17,568 nt of DNA from the NCBI GenBank assembly GCA_023419055.1, contig JAEZYO010000803.1, forward strand, positions 1 to 17,568, in the 5' to 3' direction. Made by a program: the position numbers and the translations under genes. The notes beneath the pieces were generated by a model that saw only the letters and a program-made list of their open reading frames with translations, ran no database searches and was not told the DNA's origin. Positions 6,315-14,918 of the stretch are shown here, piece after piece (position 1 is the first letter of the stretch; the number at the start of each line of letters is the position of its first letter). The stretch comes from Pseudomonadota bacterium (GTDB taxonomy: Bacteria > Myxococcota > Polyangia > Polyangiales > Polyangiaceae).

Positions 6315-6776
6315 ATGTTGGGACGACAGAACGATTGGAGAGCACTCGGCGTCTGGGGGCTGCGTGATTTGAATCGCCAACTGGAGGACTTCAGGCGCGA
6401 TTGGGATCGCCTCCTCTTCGAGCAGGAGCGCGGATTTGGATTCGGCAGCGATAACGCCGGGCACGCCGCCGTCCGTGACGAGGGGAACGCTTGGGTGCTG
6501 CGCGCCGAGCTCCCGGGCCTGAGCGAGAAAGACGTCGAGCTCACCGTGAACTCGGAGACCGTGACGTTGCGCGCGGAGCGCAAGGTCGAACAGCTCGCGA
6601 AGCACACGGTGCACCGGCGGGAACGTCCCTCTTATCGCGTTGCCCGCACCTTCACGCTCGGCACCAAGATCGACCCGGAGCGGGTCGAGGCCACCATGAA
6701 GAACGGGGTCTTGACCGTGAAGCTCGCCAAGGCCGCGGACGCGCAGCCGCGCAAGGTTCAGGTGCGCGCGAGCTGA
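6315..6776 (+). CDS. Small heat-shock protein, Hsp20/alpha-crystallin family (first of pair)
   Basis: A 153-residue cytoplasmic ATP-independent chaperone that holds unfolding proteins. A variable N-terminal arm rich in Asp, Arg and aromatics (about 1-50) precedes the alpha-crystallin domain, recognisable by WVLRAELPGLSEKDVELTV, a central YRVARTFTLG strand and the terminal KNGVLTVKL with N130-L133. A short tail contains VQV, an IxI-like motif used for oligomer assembly. The start is ATG at 6315 with AAGGAG upstream. The second hsp20 gene follows after 33 nt and has its own strong ribosome-binding site, so the two are probably one operon. Heat-shock regulation is expected from the family, but no defined promoter is seen. 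Confidence 0.95.
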   Translation: MLGRQNDWRALGVWGLRDLNRQLEDFRRDWDRLLFEQERGFGFGSDNAGHAAVRDEGNAWVLRAELPGLSEKDVELTVNSETVTLRAERKVEQLAKHTVHRRERPSYRVARTFTLGTKIDPERVEATMKNGVLTVKLAKAADAQPRKVQVRAS

Positions 6777-6809
6777 GGCGCCCACGACGACTATCTCGGA
6801 GGAACCACC

Positions 6810-7163
6810 ATGAGTGACACTGCATTGAAGCGAACCGAACAAGAAAACATCGAGCAGACCCGGCAGGGACGAGTCGTAGCGCCTCCCGTCGACATCCTCG
6901 AGAACGAGCAAGAGCTCCTGATCATCGCGGATCTTCCCGGCGTGGACCCGGACGAGATCAAGCTCAGCCTCCAGGCGCCGGACTTCAAGCTCGAGGCCAG
7001 CGTGAAAGATTCACCCGACACCACGTACGTGCGCTCTTTCCACGTCGAAGAGCGGGTGGACTCCGAGCGCGTGAACGCCGATTACAAGAACGGCGTGCTC
7101 ACGGTTCGGCTGCCGAAGAGCTCGGCAGCGAAGCCGCGTCGGATCGAAGTCCAGAGCGCTTGA
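6810..7163 (+). CDS. Small heat-shock protein, Hsp20/alpha-crystallin family (second of pair)
   Basis: A 117-residue Hsp20 chaperone, shorter than its neighbour because the N-terminal arm is only about 20 residues and is polar (MSDTALKRTEQENIEQ). The alpha-crystallin domain runs from about VDILENEQELLIIADLPG to YKNGVLTVRLPK (N94 in the NGVL motif), and the C-terminus has RRIEVQ, a good IxI/V assembly motif. A strong GGAGGA (6798-6803) sits 6 nt before the ATG. The two Hsp20 proteins are clearly diverged in sequence, so this is an old pair rather than a recent duplication, and they may form mixed oligomers. Transcription probably ends at the hairpin at 7213-7252. Confidence 0.95.
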   Translation: MSDTALKRTEQENIEQTRQGRVVAPPVDILENEQELLIIADLPGVDPDEIKLSLQAPDFKLEASVKDSPDTTYVRSFHVEERVDSERVNADYKNGVLTVRLPKSSAAKPRRIEVQSA

Positions 7164-7212
7164 GCGTGAACGGAGCGCGCGGGTGACTTGAAGAGCCGGT
7201 CGCGTTAGGGTG

Positions 7213-7252
7213 CGAGGGTCGTCCTTTCCCGGGACGGCCCTCGTCGTTTTTT
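7213..7252 (+). terminator. Intrinsic terminator after the hsp20 operon and inside the pgm leader
   Basis: A 12-bp stem, CGAGGGTCGTCC (7213-7224) pairing with GGACGGCCCTCG (7232-7243) with one T-G wobble, has a 7-nt loop and is followed after TCG by six T (7247-7252). This is a textbook plus-strand Rho-independent terminator. It ends 2 nt before GGAG (7254-7257), the ribosome-binding site of the phosphoglucomutase gene, so no promoter fits between the two. Confidence 0.88.
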
Positions 7253-7264
7253 CGGAGTTGTTTC

Positions 7265-8896
7265 ATGACTCACCCTCTGGCCGGCAAACCTGCTCCCCGC
7301 GAGCTCTTGGTCGACGTCGACGCGCTGATCTCCGCCTATTATGAACGCTCTCCCGACCCGGAGCGCCCGGAGGAGCGCGTGAGCTTCGGCACGAGCGGGC
7401 ACCGCGGATCCGCGCTGAACAACGCCTTCAACGAGGCCCACATCCTCGCGACGACGCAGGCCATCTGCGAGTACCGAAAGAGCCGCGGCATCGACGGTCC
7501 GCTCTTCCTCGGCAAGGACACGCACGCCCTCTCGGGCCCGGCGGAGAAGAGCGCGCTCGAGGTGCTGGCCGCGAACGGCGTGGACGTCCTGTATCAAGCC
7601 GGTGCGTACACCCCTACTCCGGCGATCTCGCACGCCATCTTGAGCCACAACCGTGGCAAGACGAGCCGCCTGGCCGACGGGATCGTGGTCACGCCCTCTC
7701 ACAATCCTCCCGAGGACGGCGGCTTCAAGTACAACCCGCCGAACGGGGGCCCCGCGGACACGGACGTGACGGACTGGGTTCAGACCCGAGCCAACGCCAT
7801 CCTGACGGGGAAGCTCGCCGAGGTGAAGCGCGTGCCCTTCGAGCGAGCGACCGCGGCCCCGAACGTCGGCGCGCACGATTTCCTCTCCCGCTACGTGGAG
7901 GACTTGCCCAGCGTGATCGACGTGAGCTCGATCGCGGGCTCGAACCTCAAGCTCGGCGCGGACCCTCTCGGTGGAGCGAGCGTCGCGTACTGGGCGCGGA
8001 TCGCCGAGTACTTCCGGCTCAATCTCGACGTCGTCCAGCCCGAGGTCGACCCGACCTTTTCCTTCATGGCCGTCGATCACGACGGCAAAATCCGCATGGA
8101 TTGCTCGAGCCCGTTCGCGATGGCCCCGCTCGTGCGCCTCAAGGAGGCTTACCAGATCGCGTTCGGCAACGATCCCGACTCGGATCGACACGGCATCGTG
8201 GTGCCGAGCGCCGGCCTCCTGAACCCGAACCACTATCTCGCCGTCGCGATTCGGTACCTGTTCACGCAACGGTCCGGCTGGCCCGCTCACGCCGCTGTCG
8301 GTAAGACGCTCGTGTCGAGCTCGCTCATCGATCGCGTCGCGCGCTCGATCGGTCGTGAGCTCAAAGAAGTGCCTGTCGGGTTCAAGTATTTCGTCGCGGG
8401 TCTGCTCGACGGCTCTTTCGGCTTCGGCGGAGAGGAAAGCGCGGGCGCGAGCTTCCTCCGGCTCGACGGTTCTGCGTGGACGACCGACAAGGACGGCATC
8501 GTCCTGAACCTCTTGGCCGCCGAAATAACCGCAAAAACCGGGAAGGATCCCGGAGTCTGGTACGAGGAATTGGTCGCGGAGTTCGGACGACCTCACTACA
8601 CGCGCGTCGACCAGCCGGCCACACCGAGCGAGAAGGCGGCGCTGAAGAAACTTTCACCCGAGTCGGTCAAGGCCTCCACCCTCGCGGGTGAACCAATTTT
8701 GGACAGGATCACTCGCGCGGGCGGCGCGGCGATCGGCGGCCTCAAGGTGGTGACCGAGAACGGTTGGTTCGCAGCCCGACCGTCCGGGACCGAGAACGTC
8801 TACAAGATTTACGCGGAAAGCTTCCAGGGCGTGGATCACCTGAACGCGATCCTCGCCGAGGCGCGCGAAATAGTCGGGGCCGCGCTTCGGGGATAA
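7265..8896 (+). CDS. pgm: Phosphoglucomutase (alpha-D-glucose phosphate-specific)
   Basis: A 543-residue cytoplasmic enzyme interconverting glucose 1-phosphate and glucose 6-phosphate, linking glycolysis with glycogen/trehalose and envelope sugar-nucleotide synthesis. All four active-site segments of the alpha-D-phosphohexomutase superfamily are present: the phosphoserine loop [13 protein letters not shown] with S145; the metal loop [10 protein letters not shown] with D303, D305 and D307; the sugar-binding loop FGGEESAG with E390 and S392; and the phosphate-binding loop RPSGTEN (505-511). The N-terminal FGTSGHRG and the overall length match the bacterial Pgm type rather than PgcA or ManB. GGAG sits 7 nt before the ATG. 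The gene directly follows an intrinsic terminator. Confidence 0.96.
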   Translation: MTHPLAGKPAPRELLVDVDALISAYYERSPDPERPEERVSFGTSGHRGSALNNAFNEAHILATTQAICEYRKSRGIDGPLFLGKDTHALSGPAEKSALEVLAANGVDVLYQAGAYTPTPAISHAILSHNRGKTSRLADGIVVTPSHNPPEDGGFKYNPPNGGPADTDVTDWVQTRANAILTGKLAEVKRVPFERATAAPNVGAHDFLSRYVEDLPSVIDVSSIAGSNLKLGADPLGGASVAYWARIAEYFRLNLDVVQPEVDPTFSFMAVDHDGKIRMDCSSPFAMAPLVRLKEAYQIAFGNDPDSDRHGIVVPSAGLLNPNHYLAVAIRYLFTQRSGWPAHAAVGKTLVSSSLIDRVARSIGRELKEVPVGFKYFVAGLLDGSFGFGGEESAGASFLRLDGSAWTTDKDGIVLNLLAAEITAKTGKDPGVWYEELVAEFGRPHYTRVDQPATPSEKAALKKLSPESVKASTLAGEPILDRITRAGGAAIGGLKVVTENGWFAARPSGTENVYKIYAESFQGVDHLNAILAEAREIVGAALRG

Positions 8897-8912
8897 GTGT
8901 AGGCCGAAGGGC

Positions 8913-9038
8913 GTGCGCGACGCAGACCGTGACCTGTTGCTCCGCCTCTCGCGCGCCCGGCGCATGCGTCGGGTTGCGATCGTCTTGGGGAGCGTTCTTG
9001 CCACAGCGCTCGTCGCGGCCGTGCGGTCCTGCGCGTGA
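8913..9038 (+). CDS. Possible tiny single-span membrane peptide (doubtful)
   Basis: In the 272-nt gap between phosphoglucomutase and the kinase, a GTG-started 41-codon frame encodes a basic N-terminus and one hydrophobic segment (RRVAIVLGSVLATALVAAV), ending RSCA. An ATG-started version, with 23 or 24 residues, lies inside it. The shape resembles a small membrane protein or a bare signal peptide, but there is no well-placed Shine-Dalgarno, and frames of this size arise by chance in GC-rich DNA. I see nothing else in this gap. Confidence 0.2.
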   Translation: MRDADRDLLLRLSRARRMRRVAIVLGSVLATALVAAVRSCA

Positions 9039-9168
9039 ACGAGCCAAGCCTCGAATTTCGTTCGATGAACGCGCGCGGCGAGCGCTCGAGTTTCTCTGCG
9101 CAGAGCCTCGTTCTTGTGCGACGCTGGAAGGGGTGGCAAGAAAGTAGCCCTCGCCGTCTCCCCCGCGC

Positions 9169-10920
9169 ATGAGAAAGGAAAAGGCCGCCGATGAATCGAT
9201 CCCCGAGGCGGAAGCCCTCGACGAGGACGATGTCTCGCCGGCCTACGAACCCAAGACCACGCCCGGGATCAGCGCCGACGAGCTCGCGCTGAGATCGGGC
9301 AGGCGCGCGAAGCTCGTCCTCGCCGATTCCATTCCCCCTCCTCCTCCCGACGTGGAGACGGGCGAAGAGGTCTCCCTCGACATCGGAGTCGACGAGGGTG
9401 AGGCAACCGGAGAAGCGTCGGATCCGTACCTCGGGAAGACGCTCGCCGATCGCTACGAGGTCCTCGCCTATCTCGGCCGCGGCTCGATGGGGACGGTGTA
9501 CAGCTGCCGCCATCGCGTCCTCGACAAGCGCTTCGCGATCAAGATCATCCGTCAGGATCTGGCTCGCGACGCCGAAGCCGTCTCGCGCTTCGTGACCGAG
9601 GCGAAGGCGGCGTCCGGCATCGGCAGCAAGCACATCGTCGAGGTCTTCGATTTCGGCGAGCTGCCGGACGGCGCCGCTTACATCGTGATGGAGCAGCTCG
9701 AGGGGCAGACGCTCTATCAGCTGATCGCCGACACGCCACGCCTGTCGATCACACGCGCGATCGGGATCGCGATCCAGATCGCGGACGCGCTCGGCGCCGC
9801 GCACGCCGCCGGTGTGGTTCACCGTGATCTGAAACCGGACAACGTGTTCCTCGTGCGGAGCGAAGACGAGCCCGATTTCGTGAAGATTCTGGATTTCGGG
9901 ATCGCGAAGGTGCTTCGCTCCGGCAGCAAGCTGACTCAAGCGGGCAGCGTGATGGGAACGCCCGCCTACATGTCACCCGAGCAAGCGATGGGTACGGCCA
10001 CGGACCTCCGGACCGACGTCTACTCGCTCGGGATCATGCTCTACGAGATGGCGGCCGGGCAGGTCCCTTTCGACGCGGAGAGCCCGCTCGCGGTGCTCTC
10101 GATGCAGGTGAGCGACGCCCCGCCGAAGCTCAGCAGTCGCTTGCCCCAGGATCGCCTCCTCCCTCGCGGCTACGAGGAGGTGGTCGACAAGTGCCTCGTC
10201 AAGGAAGTGGAAGGCCGCTTCCAGACCATGCTCGAGGTAAAGGCTGCGCTCGACCAGATAGCGGAAGGTGGCGTGCCCAAGTTCGCCCTCGCCGCGAGCT
10301 CGAAAGGGGTTTATCGCGCGCGCCGCAGGCCCATCAGCGTCACCCCCATCTTCTCCAGCGTTCCCCCCGACTTCCGCTCGCCGGGTCGGAAGAAGTGGTG
10401 GGTCTTGCCCGCTATTGGCCTTCCCGCGCTCGCCGTCGCGGGCTTCTTGGCGCTACGCCCCGAGCCTGCCGAAATCAAGCCGGCGGTCGCTTCCGCGCCC
10501 CCCGTCGCCCTCCCCCCGCCCGTCCGCGAGCGCGAGCCCGAGGTGAAGGTCGTGGGTGAGACCAAGGAGGTGCACCTCATCCTCTTCCCCCTCGACGCTC
10601 GCGCCTACCACGGCAAAGAAGACCTCGGGATGATGCCGGTCACGGTCGAGCTCAAGCCTGGAGAGGTGAAGCACCTCACCGTGGCTCGACGTGGGTACGT
10701 GACGCGACGCCTCATCGTCGACGGCAGCAAATCGCGCCTCGTGGTCGGCTTGGTCGCGGAGGGCGCCGAGAAGAAGCTCCCCATCGGTCAAGCCGAGCAA
10801 GCTGCGGACGAAGCGGCCGAGCGCGCCGCCGTTCCCGCCGCGGCGAAGCGCAAGGCCGAGCCGGAGCCCGCTGCTCCACCGCCAGCCGAAACGCCGCCCG
10901 CACCCGCCGCCTCGAACTGA
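9169..10920 (+). CDS. Membrane-anchored Ser/Thr protein kinase with PEGA-like C-terminus
   Basis: A 583-residue eukaryotic-like (Hanks-type) kinase. The N-terminal 90 residues are acidic and Pro-containing, probably disordered. The kinase domain (about 92-365) has the Gly loop LGRGSMG (102-108), the ATP-anchoring K125 in FAIKII, the catalytic loop HRDLKPDN (D220, N225), DFG (D242) and GTPAYMSPEQ, so it should be active. A basic juxtamembrane stretch leads to one membrane helix (about 410-429). The outer part carries a PEGA-like beta-sandwich (about 466-531; FPLDARAYHGKEDLG, then ARRGYVTRRLIVDG) and an Ala/Pro/Glu-rich tail. Kinases of this layout are abundant in myxobacteria. The ligand and phosphorylation targets are unknown. 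The ATG at 9169 has no clear ribosome-binding site. The exporter gene converges 39 nt beyond its stop. Confidence 0.93.
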   Translation: MRKEKAADESIPEAEALDEDDVSPAYEPKTTPGISADELALRSGRRAKLVLADSIPPPPPDVETGEEVSLDIGVDEGEATGEASDPYLGKTLADRYEVLAYLGRGSMGTVYSCRHRVLDKRFAIKIIRQDLARDAEAVSRFVTEAKAASGIGSKHIVEVFDFGELPDGAAYIVMEQLEGQTLYQLIADTPRLSITRAIGIAIQIADALGAAHAAGVVHRDLKPDNVFLVRSEDEPDFVKILDFGIAKVLRSGSKLTQAGSVMGTPAYMSPEQAMGTATDLRTDVYSLGIMLYEMAAGQVPFDAESPLAVLSMQVSDAPPKLSSRLPQDRLLPRGYEEVVDKCLVKEVEGRFQTMLEVKAALDQIAEGGVPKFALAASSKGVYRARRRPISVTPIFSSVPPDFRSPGRKKWWVLPAIGLPALAVAGFLALRPEPAEIKPAVASAPPVALPPPVREREPEVKVVGETKEVHLILFPLDARAYHGKEDLGMMPVTVELKPGEVKHLTVARRGYVTRRLIVDGSKSRLVVGLVAEGAEKKLPIGQAEQAADEAAERAAVPAAAKRKAEPEPAAPPPAETPPAPAASN

Positions 10921-10959
10921 GGCGCCCATGCAGCGGCCCGGAGCTCTCGGAGCCTCCGA

Positions 10960-13515
10960 CTAACCGGTCCGCTCGAGCTCGCGGGCGGGAGATTCGGACG
11001 CGCTCGCAGCGCTCGGTGTGCTCCGCGCCCCCGGCTTGCGCTTGGCGGCCCAGTACATGACGGCGGGCAGGACCAGCATCGCCGAGAACTGCGTGGAGAC
11101 CTCACCGATCGCCGCGGCGAGCCCGAAGCTCCTCACCGCGCCGTTGATGCTCAGGAGGAGCGCCAGGTAGCCGCTCATCGTCGTCAGCGAGCAGGCGATG
11201 ACGGCGCCTCCGGTCTCCACGAACGCGCGCTCGATACCCTCGGCGCCCTCGAGCTCGCGGCGCTTCATGATGTTGATGGCGTAGTCCGCGCCGGCCCCGA
11301 TGGCGACAGGCAGCGCCACGAAGTTCAAGAAGTTGAGCTTGATCTGCGCGAAGTAGAGGGTACCGACCAGCCAAGAAATCCCTAGCAATAGGGTGGCGAG
11401 CGCGCCCCAACCAGCGCGGCGCCAGCGGAACGCGAACATGATCACGAGCAGCGTGCCGACGAGGCTCGTCAGCGCCACACGCGGAGCGTCCTCGGCGATG
11501 TTCAGCAACATGTCCGAAAACACGACGGCGTCTCCCGTGCCGCGAATGACGTCGCCGTTCGGCAGCGTCACGGTCCGGAAGCTGTTTGCCCAGAGCATGA
11601 GGTAATGAGCGTCGTTCAGGCTGCGTCCGGCCGCGGGGGAGACGTAGATGACCTTGCCGACGTCGCCGTTCTTCTCGCGGAAGGGGCGCGCCACCAGCTC
11701 CGGCAAGTCCGCGATCTCGATTGGACGAAGCTCGCGCGGAATGTGCGTCGAGATCTGCTCGAAGCGCTCCTCCGTCACGAAGCCGCGCTTGTGAGCGCGC
11801 TCCACGCGGTCGAGCGTCTCCTTCAAGAGCTCGATCTTCTTCTCCTGATCGGTCGGGAGCAGCGAATAGACGCTCACGACCTTGTCGAAAGGCTTGTCGT
11901 GCGCCGGCGCGGAGTCACGTCGCCGCTCGAGCTCCGCCACCAGGGGCTTGACCTGATCGAGGCGCTCGACGAGGACCGCGCGCCCGCCCTGGTTCAGCCT
12001 CCCCGCGATCTTGTTGACCCGCGTGCTGAGGCGCCCGGCCGAAGTGGGGCTCTGCTCCTCGTTCAGGATCTTACGAAGGTCGTACTCCATCGGGTCGCCG
12101 GTGAAGTAGAGGACCGATCCGATCGTGCCCGCGACACCGAGCAAGATGCCGACGAGCGCGACCGGGATGGGCAAGGTCTTGGCCAGCCACGCGAAGGGGC
12201 GCCCGTAGGTCGCGCCGAGCTTGTCGCGCCACGAGGGCTCGAGCGGCAACGGAGCGATGCGCTCGCTCAGCACGAAGATCGCGGGCAACACGGCGTAGGT
12301 CGCGATCCAGCAGAGGAGCATGCCCGCGCCGCCGATGATGCCGAAGTGGCGGAAGCCACGAAAATCCGTGGTCATCAGCGCGCCGTAGGAGACCATGGCC
12401 ACACCGACGACAGCGAGCGTCGCCTCGCAGGTCTCGACCGAGGCCGTCCTCACGGATTCGGCGACGTCTTGCTTTTGGGAGCGGCGCGCCTCGAGGTAGC
12501 GCGCCATCCAGATCACCATCGCGTTGATGCCGTTACCGGCGATGATGCTCACCAAGAACCCGGTCGCGATGTTCAAGTACCCGACCGAAAGCCGAGCGAA
12601 AGCGAGCGACCAGATGCAGCCGATGCCGATCGAGAGCCCCAGGGCGAGGAGCGAGCGGACGCGCAGGAAGTAGAGGAAGACCACGAGCAAGACCAGGGCG
12701 ACTCCGCTCGCGCCGATCTTGACGAGGTCCTCGTTCACCACCTTGTACTGCTCCGCGCTGGTGATGAGGTTGCCGGTGAACGAGAAGCGGAAATTCGGGT
12801 CTACCTTGGTGTAGCCGCCCTGCTCGATGAGCTTGGCGACGAGCTCCTCGAGGTCGTACGCGCGCTGATCCATCGAGGGCAACGTGGTACGGACCAGGAT
12901 CGCGGCGAGGTGGCCATTCTCACCGATGTAGTAGCCGTCCATCCCGGGCGCCTGCTTGCGGAGCTCGGCGAGCGCGTCCTTGAAGCGCTGCTCGAGCTTC
13001 TTGTCGTCGGGCGGCGCTCCCGCAGCCTCGCCCTCGTCGTCGAGCCCGAGATCGAGCCCCGCCTTCTTCGCGACCTCACGGTCGTAGGCGCCCACGACCT
13101 CGTCATGAAGCTCCTGAATGTCCTTGAGGGAGGCGTAGAGGTGCTTGTTGTCCTCGAAGAAGCGCTGCGCGTCCTTCGGGCCGGGGTCGACGGCGGTGAC
13201 CAGATCCGGCGGAAGAGCTCGGAGCTTCGGCGTCATCTCGTCCACGAAGCGCTTCAAGAGCTCCGTGTTCTGGCTCTCCGCCACGACGGTGAGGGTCGAC
13301 GCCGAGGACAGGCGCTCGTTCACCTTCCGCAGCTCGAGCACGCTCGGCTTGTCGTCCGGCAAGAGCTCCTGGAACGCGGTGCGGATTCGGAGCGAGCTTA
13401 CCGCCCAGGCGCTCGGGATCACCGTGACGATCGCGAGCAGCAGCACCAACCAAGGACGTCGCGTCTGGAAGTCTGCCAGCCGCGCCACCAGCCTCTGCAG
13501 AGCGCTCAGCTTCAT
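10960..13515 (-). CDS. MMPL/RND-family exporter
   Basis: An 851-residue polytopic inner-membrane protein of the RND superfamily, MMPL/HpnN-like branch, which moves lipids or other hydrophobic compounds using the proton gradient. It has the expected internal duplication: helix 1 (about 21-40), a large periplasmic loop, a helix bundle, then helix 7 (about 450-475), a second loop and a second bundle. The helix-4 motif of repeat two is IGAGADYAINIMKR with D744; the equivalent in repeat one is IAGNGINAMVIWMAR, with N331 at the Asp position. The C-terminal tail is short, polar and Ser/Ala-rich. The ATG at 13515 is chosen because MKLSALQRLVARL fits an N-terminal amphipathic stretch; the frame is open to a TTG at 13554. 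No adaptor is encoded next to it. Substrate is unknown. Confidence 0.9.
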   Translation of the reverse strand: MKLSALQRLVARLADFQTRRPWLVLLLAIVTVIPSAWAVSSLRIRTAFQELLPDDKPSVLELRKVNERLSSASTLTVVAESQNTELLKRFVDEMTPKLRALPPDLVTAVDPGPKDAQRFFEDNKHLYASLKDIQELHDEVVGAYDREVAKKAGLDLGLDDEGEAAGAPPDDKKLEQRFKDALAELRKQAPGMDGYYIGENGHLAAILVRTTLPSMDQRAYDLEELVAKLIEQGGYTKVDPNFRFSFTGNLITSAEQYKVVNEDLVKIGASGVALVLLVVFLYFLRVRSLLALGLSIGIGCIWSLAFARLSVGYLNIATGFLVSIIAGNGINAMVIWMARYLEARRSQKQDVAESVRTASVETCEATLAVVGVAMVSYGALMTTDFRGFRHFGIIGGAGMLLCWIATYAVLPAIFVLSERIAPLPLEPSWRDKLGATYGRPFAWLAKTLPIPVALVGILLGVAGTIGSVLYFTGDPMEYDLRKILNEEQSPTSAGRLSTRVNKIAGRLNQGGRAVLVERLDQVKPLVAELERRRDSAPAHDKPFDKVVSVYSLLPTDQEKKIELLKETLDRVERAHKRGFVTEERFEQISTHIPRELRPIEIADLPELVARPFREKNGDVGKVIYVSPAAGRSLNDAHYLMLWANSFRTVTLPNGDVIRGTGDAVVFSDMLLNIAEDAPRVALTSLVGTLLVIMFAFRWRRAGWGALATLLLGISWLVGTLYFAQIKLNFLNFVALPVAIGAGADYAINIMKRRELEGAEGIERAFVETGGAVIACSLTTMSGYLALLLSINGAVRSFGLAAAIGEVSTQFSAMLVLPAVMYWAAKRKPGARSTPSAASASESPARELERTG

Positions 13516-13700
13516 GGGCGCGGGGAGCTTGGGTCGAGGCCCCCTCCAAGTCAATCAGCCACGGGCCGAATCGTCAGGTTTTTCACGCCCGAGGAGCCAT
13601 TTTTGCACCATTCGCCTCGGCCTCGGCGCTCGTCGCGTCCGAGTGGGACGGATCGATCGCCGAGAAGACGCGGCCCGGAGCCACCGAGCGTGAGCCCTGA
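13516..13700. other. Intergenic gap upstream of the MMPL exporter gene
   Basis: This gap lies between the permease gene's stop and the exporter gene's start, both on the minus strand. It holds no convincing ORF, hairpin with U-run, or recognisable promoter boxes. It contains a few A/T-rich patches (GGTTTTTCACG near 13577 and CCATTTTTGC near 13608) that could belong to the exporter gene's promoter. Confidence 0.3.
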
Positions 13701-14918
13701 TCACTCGCGGCGCAGCGCTTCCACGGGGTCGAGCTGAGCCGCGCGCCGCGCGGGCAGGAGGCCGAAAAGCACGCCGACTCCGATCCCGAAAGACGCGCTC
13801 AACGCGATGCCGCCAGGCGAGATCACGCGGACCCATCCCATCCATTTCGCGACCACGGTGGCCAGGGTCATCCCGAGCACGACACCGGCGGCGGCCCCGA
13901 CCAGCGACAAGACGAGCGCCTCCGCCAGGAATTGCAGCATGATCTGGCGAGGCGACGCGCCGATCGCCGCTCGGATCCCGATTTCTTTCACGCGCTCGGC
14001 CACGGACACGAGCTGAATGTTCATGATCCCGAGACCGCCGACCAGCAGCGCCACTCCGGCGATACCCTGCAAGAGCCCCTTCAGGATGCTCGACGTGCGT
14101 TGCACCGCCCTCACCACTTCGGCGGGTGTACTCACGACGAAATCGTCGAAGTCTCCGGCCTCGAGCTCGTGAGTCCGCCGCAAGATCTCGGTCACCTCGT
14201 TGCGCGCCGTGTCGAGCAGCTCCGGCATCGCGGGCTCGACCTCGATGAAGGTGAACTCGTGTCGCTGATCGACGTAGGTCGTGTAAGTCGTGATCGGCAT
14301 CAGCGCCACGTCGTCGAGATCCGAGCCGTTGGTCGAGGTCCCCTTCGACGCGAGCACGCCGATCACGCGACAGGACAGCGTCTCCGAGATTTGAACCGTC
14401 TTACCCAGCGCGTCACGCTCGCCGAACAGCTTGCGGCGCGGGGTCTCCCCGAGCACGCACACCTTGGCGCGCCCCGCCATGTCGGTCTCGTCGAACATGC
14501 CCCCTTGGGCGAAATGCCAGAAATGGGCAGGGAAGAAGCGCGGCGTCGTACCGTAGAGCAGGGTGAGCTGACGTTTCGCCTGGTAGCCGATGGCGCTGCT
14601 CTTTCGCATGATCGGCGTGGCGTAGGCGGTCGCCGTGGACTCGCGCCGGATGGCCTCGAGGTCCCGGTCGGTGAGCGGCCGCGTGTCCGTGCCGCGCGGC
14701 TGCTTGACGTCCACGATGGGCGCGACCCTGAGCACGTTGACGCCGAGCGCTTCGAACTGAGCGAGCACGGTCCTGCGCGCCCCTTCCCCGAAGCTCACCA
14801 TGGCGATGAACGCGCCGACGCCGATGGTCAAGCCCAGCATGGTCATGATGCTGCGGCCGGGGTGCCGGTACAGCGCCCGAAAGGCCGTCTCGGAGAAATC
14901 GACCGGGACGAGCCTCAT
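13701..14918 (-). CDS. MacB/FtsX-type ABC transporter permease (no ATPase domain)
   Basis: A 405-residue inner-membrane permease of the MacB/LolC type VII ABC family, which couples ATP hydrolysis to mechanical work on periplasmic substrates rather than classic translocation. It has a first helix (about 22-45; MTMLGLTIGVGAFIAMVSFGE), a large periplasmic MacB_PCD domain (to about 275), then three helices forming the FtsX domain with the typical VAERVKEIGIRAAIGA loop and a C-terminal LPARRAAQLDPVEALR. Unlike E. coli MacB it lacks the fused N-terminal ATPase, which is encoded by the overlapping upstream gene: the ATG at 14918 overlaps that gene's TGA by 4 nt. The substrate could be a peptide, lipoprotein or antibiotic and cannot be told from sequence. 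Confidence 0.93.
   Translation of the reverse strand: MRLVPVDFSETAFRALYRHPGRSIMTMLGLTIGVGAFIAMVSFGEGARRTVLAQFEALGVNVLRVAPIVDVKQPRGTDTRPLTDRDLEAIRRESTATAYATPIMRKSSAIGYQAKRQLTLLYGTTPRFFPAHFWHFAQGGMFDETDMAGRAKVCVLGETPRRKLFGERDALGKTVQISETLSCRVIGVLASKGTSTNGSDLDDVALMPITTYTTYVDQRHEFTFIEVEPAMPELLDTARNEVTEILRRTHELEAGDFDDFVVSTPAEVVRAVQRTSSILKGLLQGIAGVALLVGGLGIMNIQLVSVAERVKEIGIRAAIGASPRQIMLQFLAEALVLSLVGAAAGVVLGMTLATVVAKWMGWVRVISPGGIALSASFGIGVGVLFGLLPARRAAQLDPVEALRRE

Noticed and set aside
7205..8596. Minus-strand open frame of 463 codons
   Set aside because: Lies fully opposite phosphoglucomutase, whose active-site motifs are all in frame on the plus strand; the antisense translation is Arg/Val/Glu-rich and featureless.
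8836..9939. Minus-strand open frame of 367 codons near the kinase start
   Set aside because: Overlaps the kinase domain coding region in antisense and has no features of its own.
10921..10959. Bidirectional terminator between the convergent kinase and exporter genes
   Set aside because: Only a 5-bp CGGAG/CTCCG stem and no T-run on either strand.
11605..13737. Plus-strand open frame of 710 codons opposite the MMPL exporter
   Set aside because: Extreme Arg/Asp/Glu/His composition and no recognisable domain; the minus-strand protein has the full MMPL duplication.
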